Below, piece by piece: positions 63,566 to 64,000 of a stretch of 64,000 nucleotides of DNA. The stretch's first letter is position 1; the number at the start of each line of letters is the position of its first letter. The translations under genes were made by a program, and so were the position numbers. Source of the DNA: Phycisphaeraceae bacterium (GTDB lineage: Bacteria; Planctomycetota; Phycisphaerae; Phycisphaerales; UBA1924); NCBI GenBank assembly GCA_020639135.1, contig JACKHE010000007.1, forward strand, positions 124,001-188,000, given 5' to 3'. Below the pieces are notes generated by a model. That model was not told the origin of the DNA. It did not search any database and saw only the letters and a list, made by a program, of their open reading frames with translations.

Positions 63566-64000
63566 TTGTTCACAAGTTTCCGGGCCTCGAGGCTCGGCCC
63601 GGTTGTCGGCGTCCTCGCAATCGCGGGTCTCGCGCAGGCGGCTCCGGGGCAACACCTCGATCTGCGCGTCAGGACCATCGACACCTCCGAGGCGAGGACA
63701 GACATCGCCGGCGCTGTCCGCGGCGACCGGGATCACGGCATGGCCGGATGCTGGCGACTCATCCAACTCGACGGCCCGATGACCCCCGAGCGGCGCCGGC
63801 GTCTCATGAGCGCCGGCGTGCGCATCGCGCAGTACCTCCCGCCCAACGCCTTCCTCATCCGCGGCGAGGGCGCCGACTGCGACCTGCTCGAGGGCATCGA
63901 CTTCATCCGCTGGACGGCGCCCTACGACGCGGCTTGGAAGGTGGATGGCGCGCTCCGCGATGAAGACGCCGACGAGGCGGCGGTGACCATCACCCTCCAT
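63566..64000 (+). CDS. Secreted protein, N-terminal part (probable subtilase-like propeptide), cut off by window edge
   Basis: 145 residues visible, open to the last base. TTG 63566 is the most likely start: AGGA lies upstream and a signal peptide follows directly (FTSFRASRLGPVVGVLAIAG..AQA); TTG 63551 and GTG 63482 are in frame and cannot be excluded. Mature residues run PGQHLDLRVRTIDTSEAR, MAGCWRLIQLDGPMTPERRR, LMSAGVRIAQYLPPNAFLIR. The last two segments resemble the short inhibitor-like stretch at the start of some secreted subtilisin-family (S8) proteases. No catalytic motif is inside the window, so the class is a suggestion only. It reads away from tRNA-Met, 263 nt downstream of it. Confidence 0.6.
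   Translation, partial: MFTSFRASRLGPVVGVLAIAGLAQAAPGQHLDLRVRTIDTSEARTDIAGAVRGDRDHGMAGCWRLIQLDGPMTPERRRRLMSAGVRIAQYLPPNAFLIRGEGADCDLLEGIDFIRWTAPYDAAWKVDGALRDEDADEAAVTITLH

Overview
The window is about 64 kb of GC-rich bacterial chromosome with dense, mostly intact genes and no rRNA, CRISPR array, transposase or integrase that I can see. Several traits point to a planctomycete, most likely of the Phycisphaerae/Phycisphaerales type: many secreted proteins ending in dockerin-like Asp/Asn-Gly repeats, PEP-CTERM-like tails (PTPGA, hydrophobic stretch, RRRR), a prepilin-like protein with an H-X-DG type C-terminus, and genes for lipid A/Kdo synthesis. This assignment is inference from gene content; no marker gene was compared.

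Layout. 1-2600: 4-hydroxyphenylpyruvate dioxygenase (cut by the left edge), dihydroorotase, tRNA-Pro with a strong terminator. 2700-5400: a secreted beta-helix protein, glutaminase, and a small FmdB-like protein without its zinc cysteines. 5500-7500: two tandem paralogous lamin-tail/PEP-CTERM proteins sharing a perfectly identical 267-bp block. 7900-36500 is an accessory-looking stretch of exported proteins: two endonuclease/exonuclease/phosphatase-fold enzymes, a fungalysin (M36) protease fused to a seven-repeat FG-GAP propeller, two further seven-repeat FG-GAP proteins, Cys-rich Ig-like repeat proteins, an M3 peptidase lipoprotein and a V8-like serine protease. Nine of these genes end in one or two dockerin-like repeats, and seven of the nine carry cysteines that bracket the repeats. 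No cohesin partner is evident in the window. A tRNA-Gly lies inside this stretch, and one dockerin gene (15320-16491) is split by a frameshift exactly where base composition changes.

36780-64000 is mostly housekeeping: a TlyA-like methyltransferase, Hsp20, LpxI with a LOG-family protein, a yeast-type cytosine deaminase, a SpoIIE-type phosphatase overlapping two Cys-cluster genes, pepP-accB-accC, a FecCD-type ABC permease/ATPase pair with a coupled coiled-coil protein, a histidine kinase with a REC-XRE regulator, def-fmt with a coupled HExxH protein, a TPR protein, KdsB, an M1 aminopeptidase with HEAT-like repeats, a divergent CTP synthase, a UPF0316-like membrane protein, the three-gene proton-translocating transhydrogenase (pntAA-pntAB-pntB), tRNA-Met and the start of a secreted, probably subtilase-like, protein cut by the right edge.

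Many neighbours overlap by 4 nt (ATGA or GTGA), which suggests translational coupling: 13599/14063, LOG/lpxI, the two Cys-cluster genes, pepP/accB, ABC permease/ATPase/coiled-coil protein, kinase/regulator, def/fmt/HExxH and pntAA/pntAB. The parts of the window that look least described are the Cys-bracketed dockerin secretome with its two shared, unnamed extracellular modules, and the small coupled genes attached to known operons.
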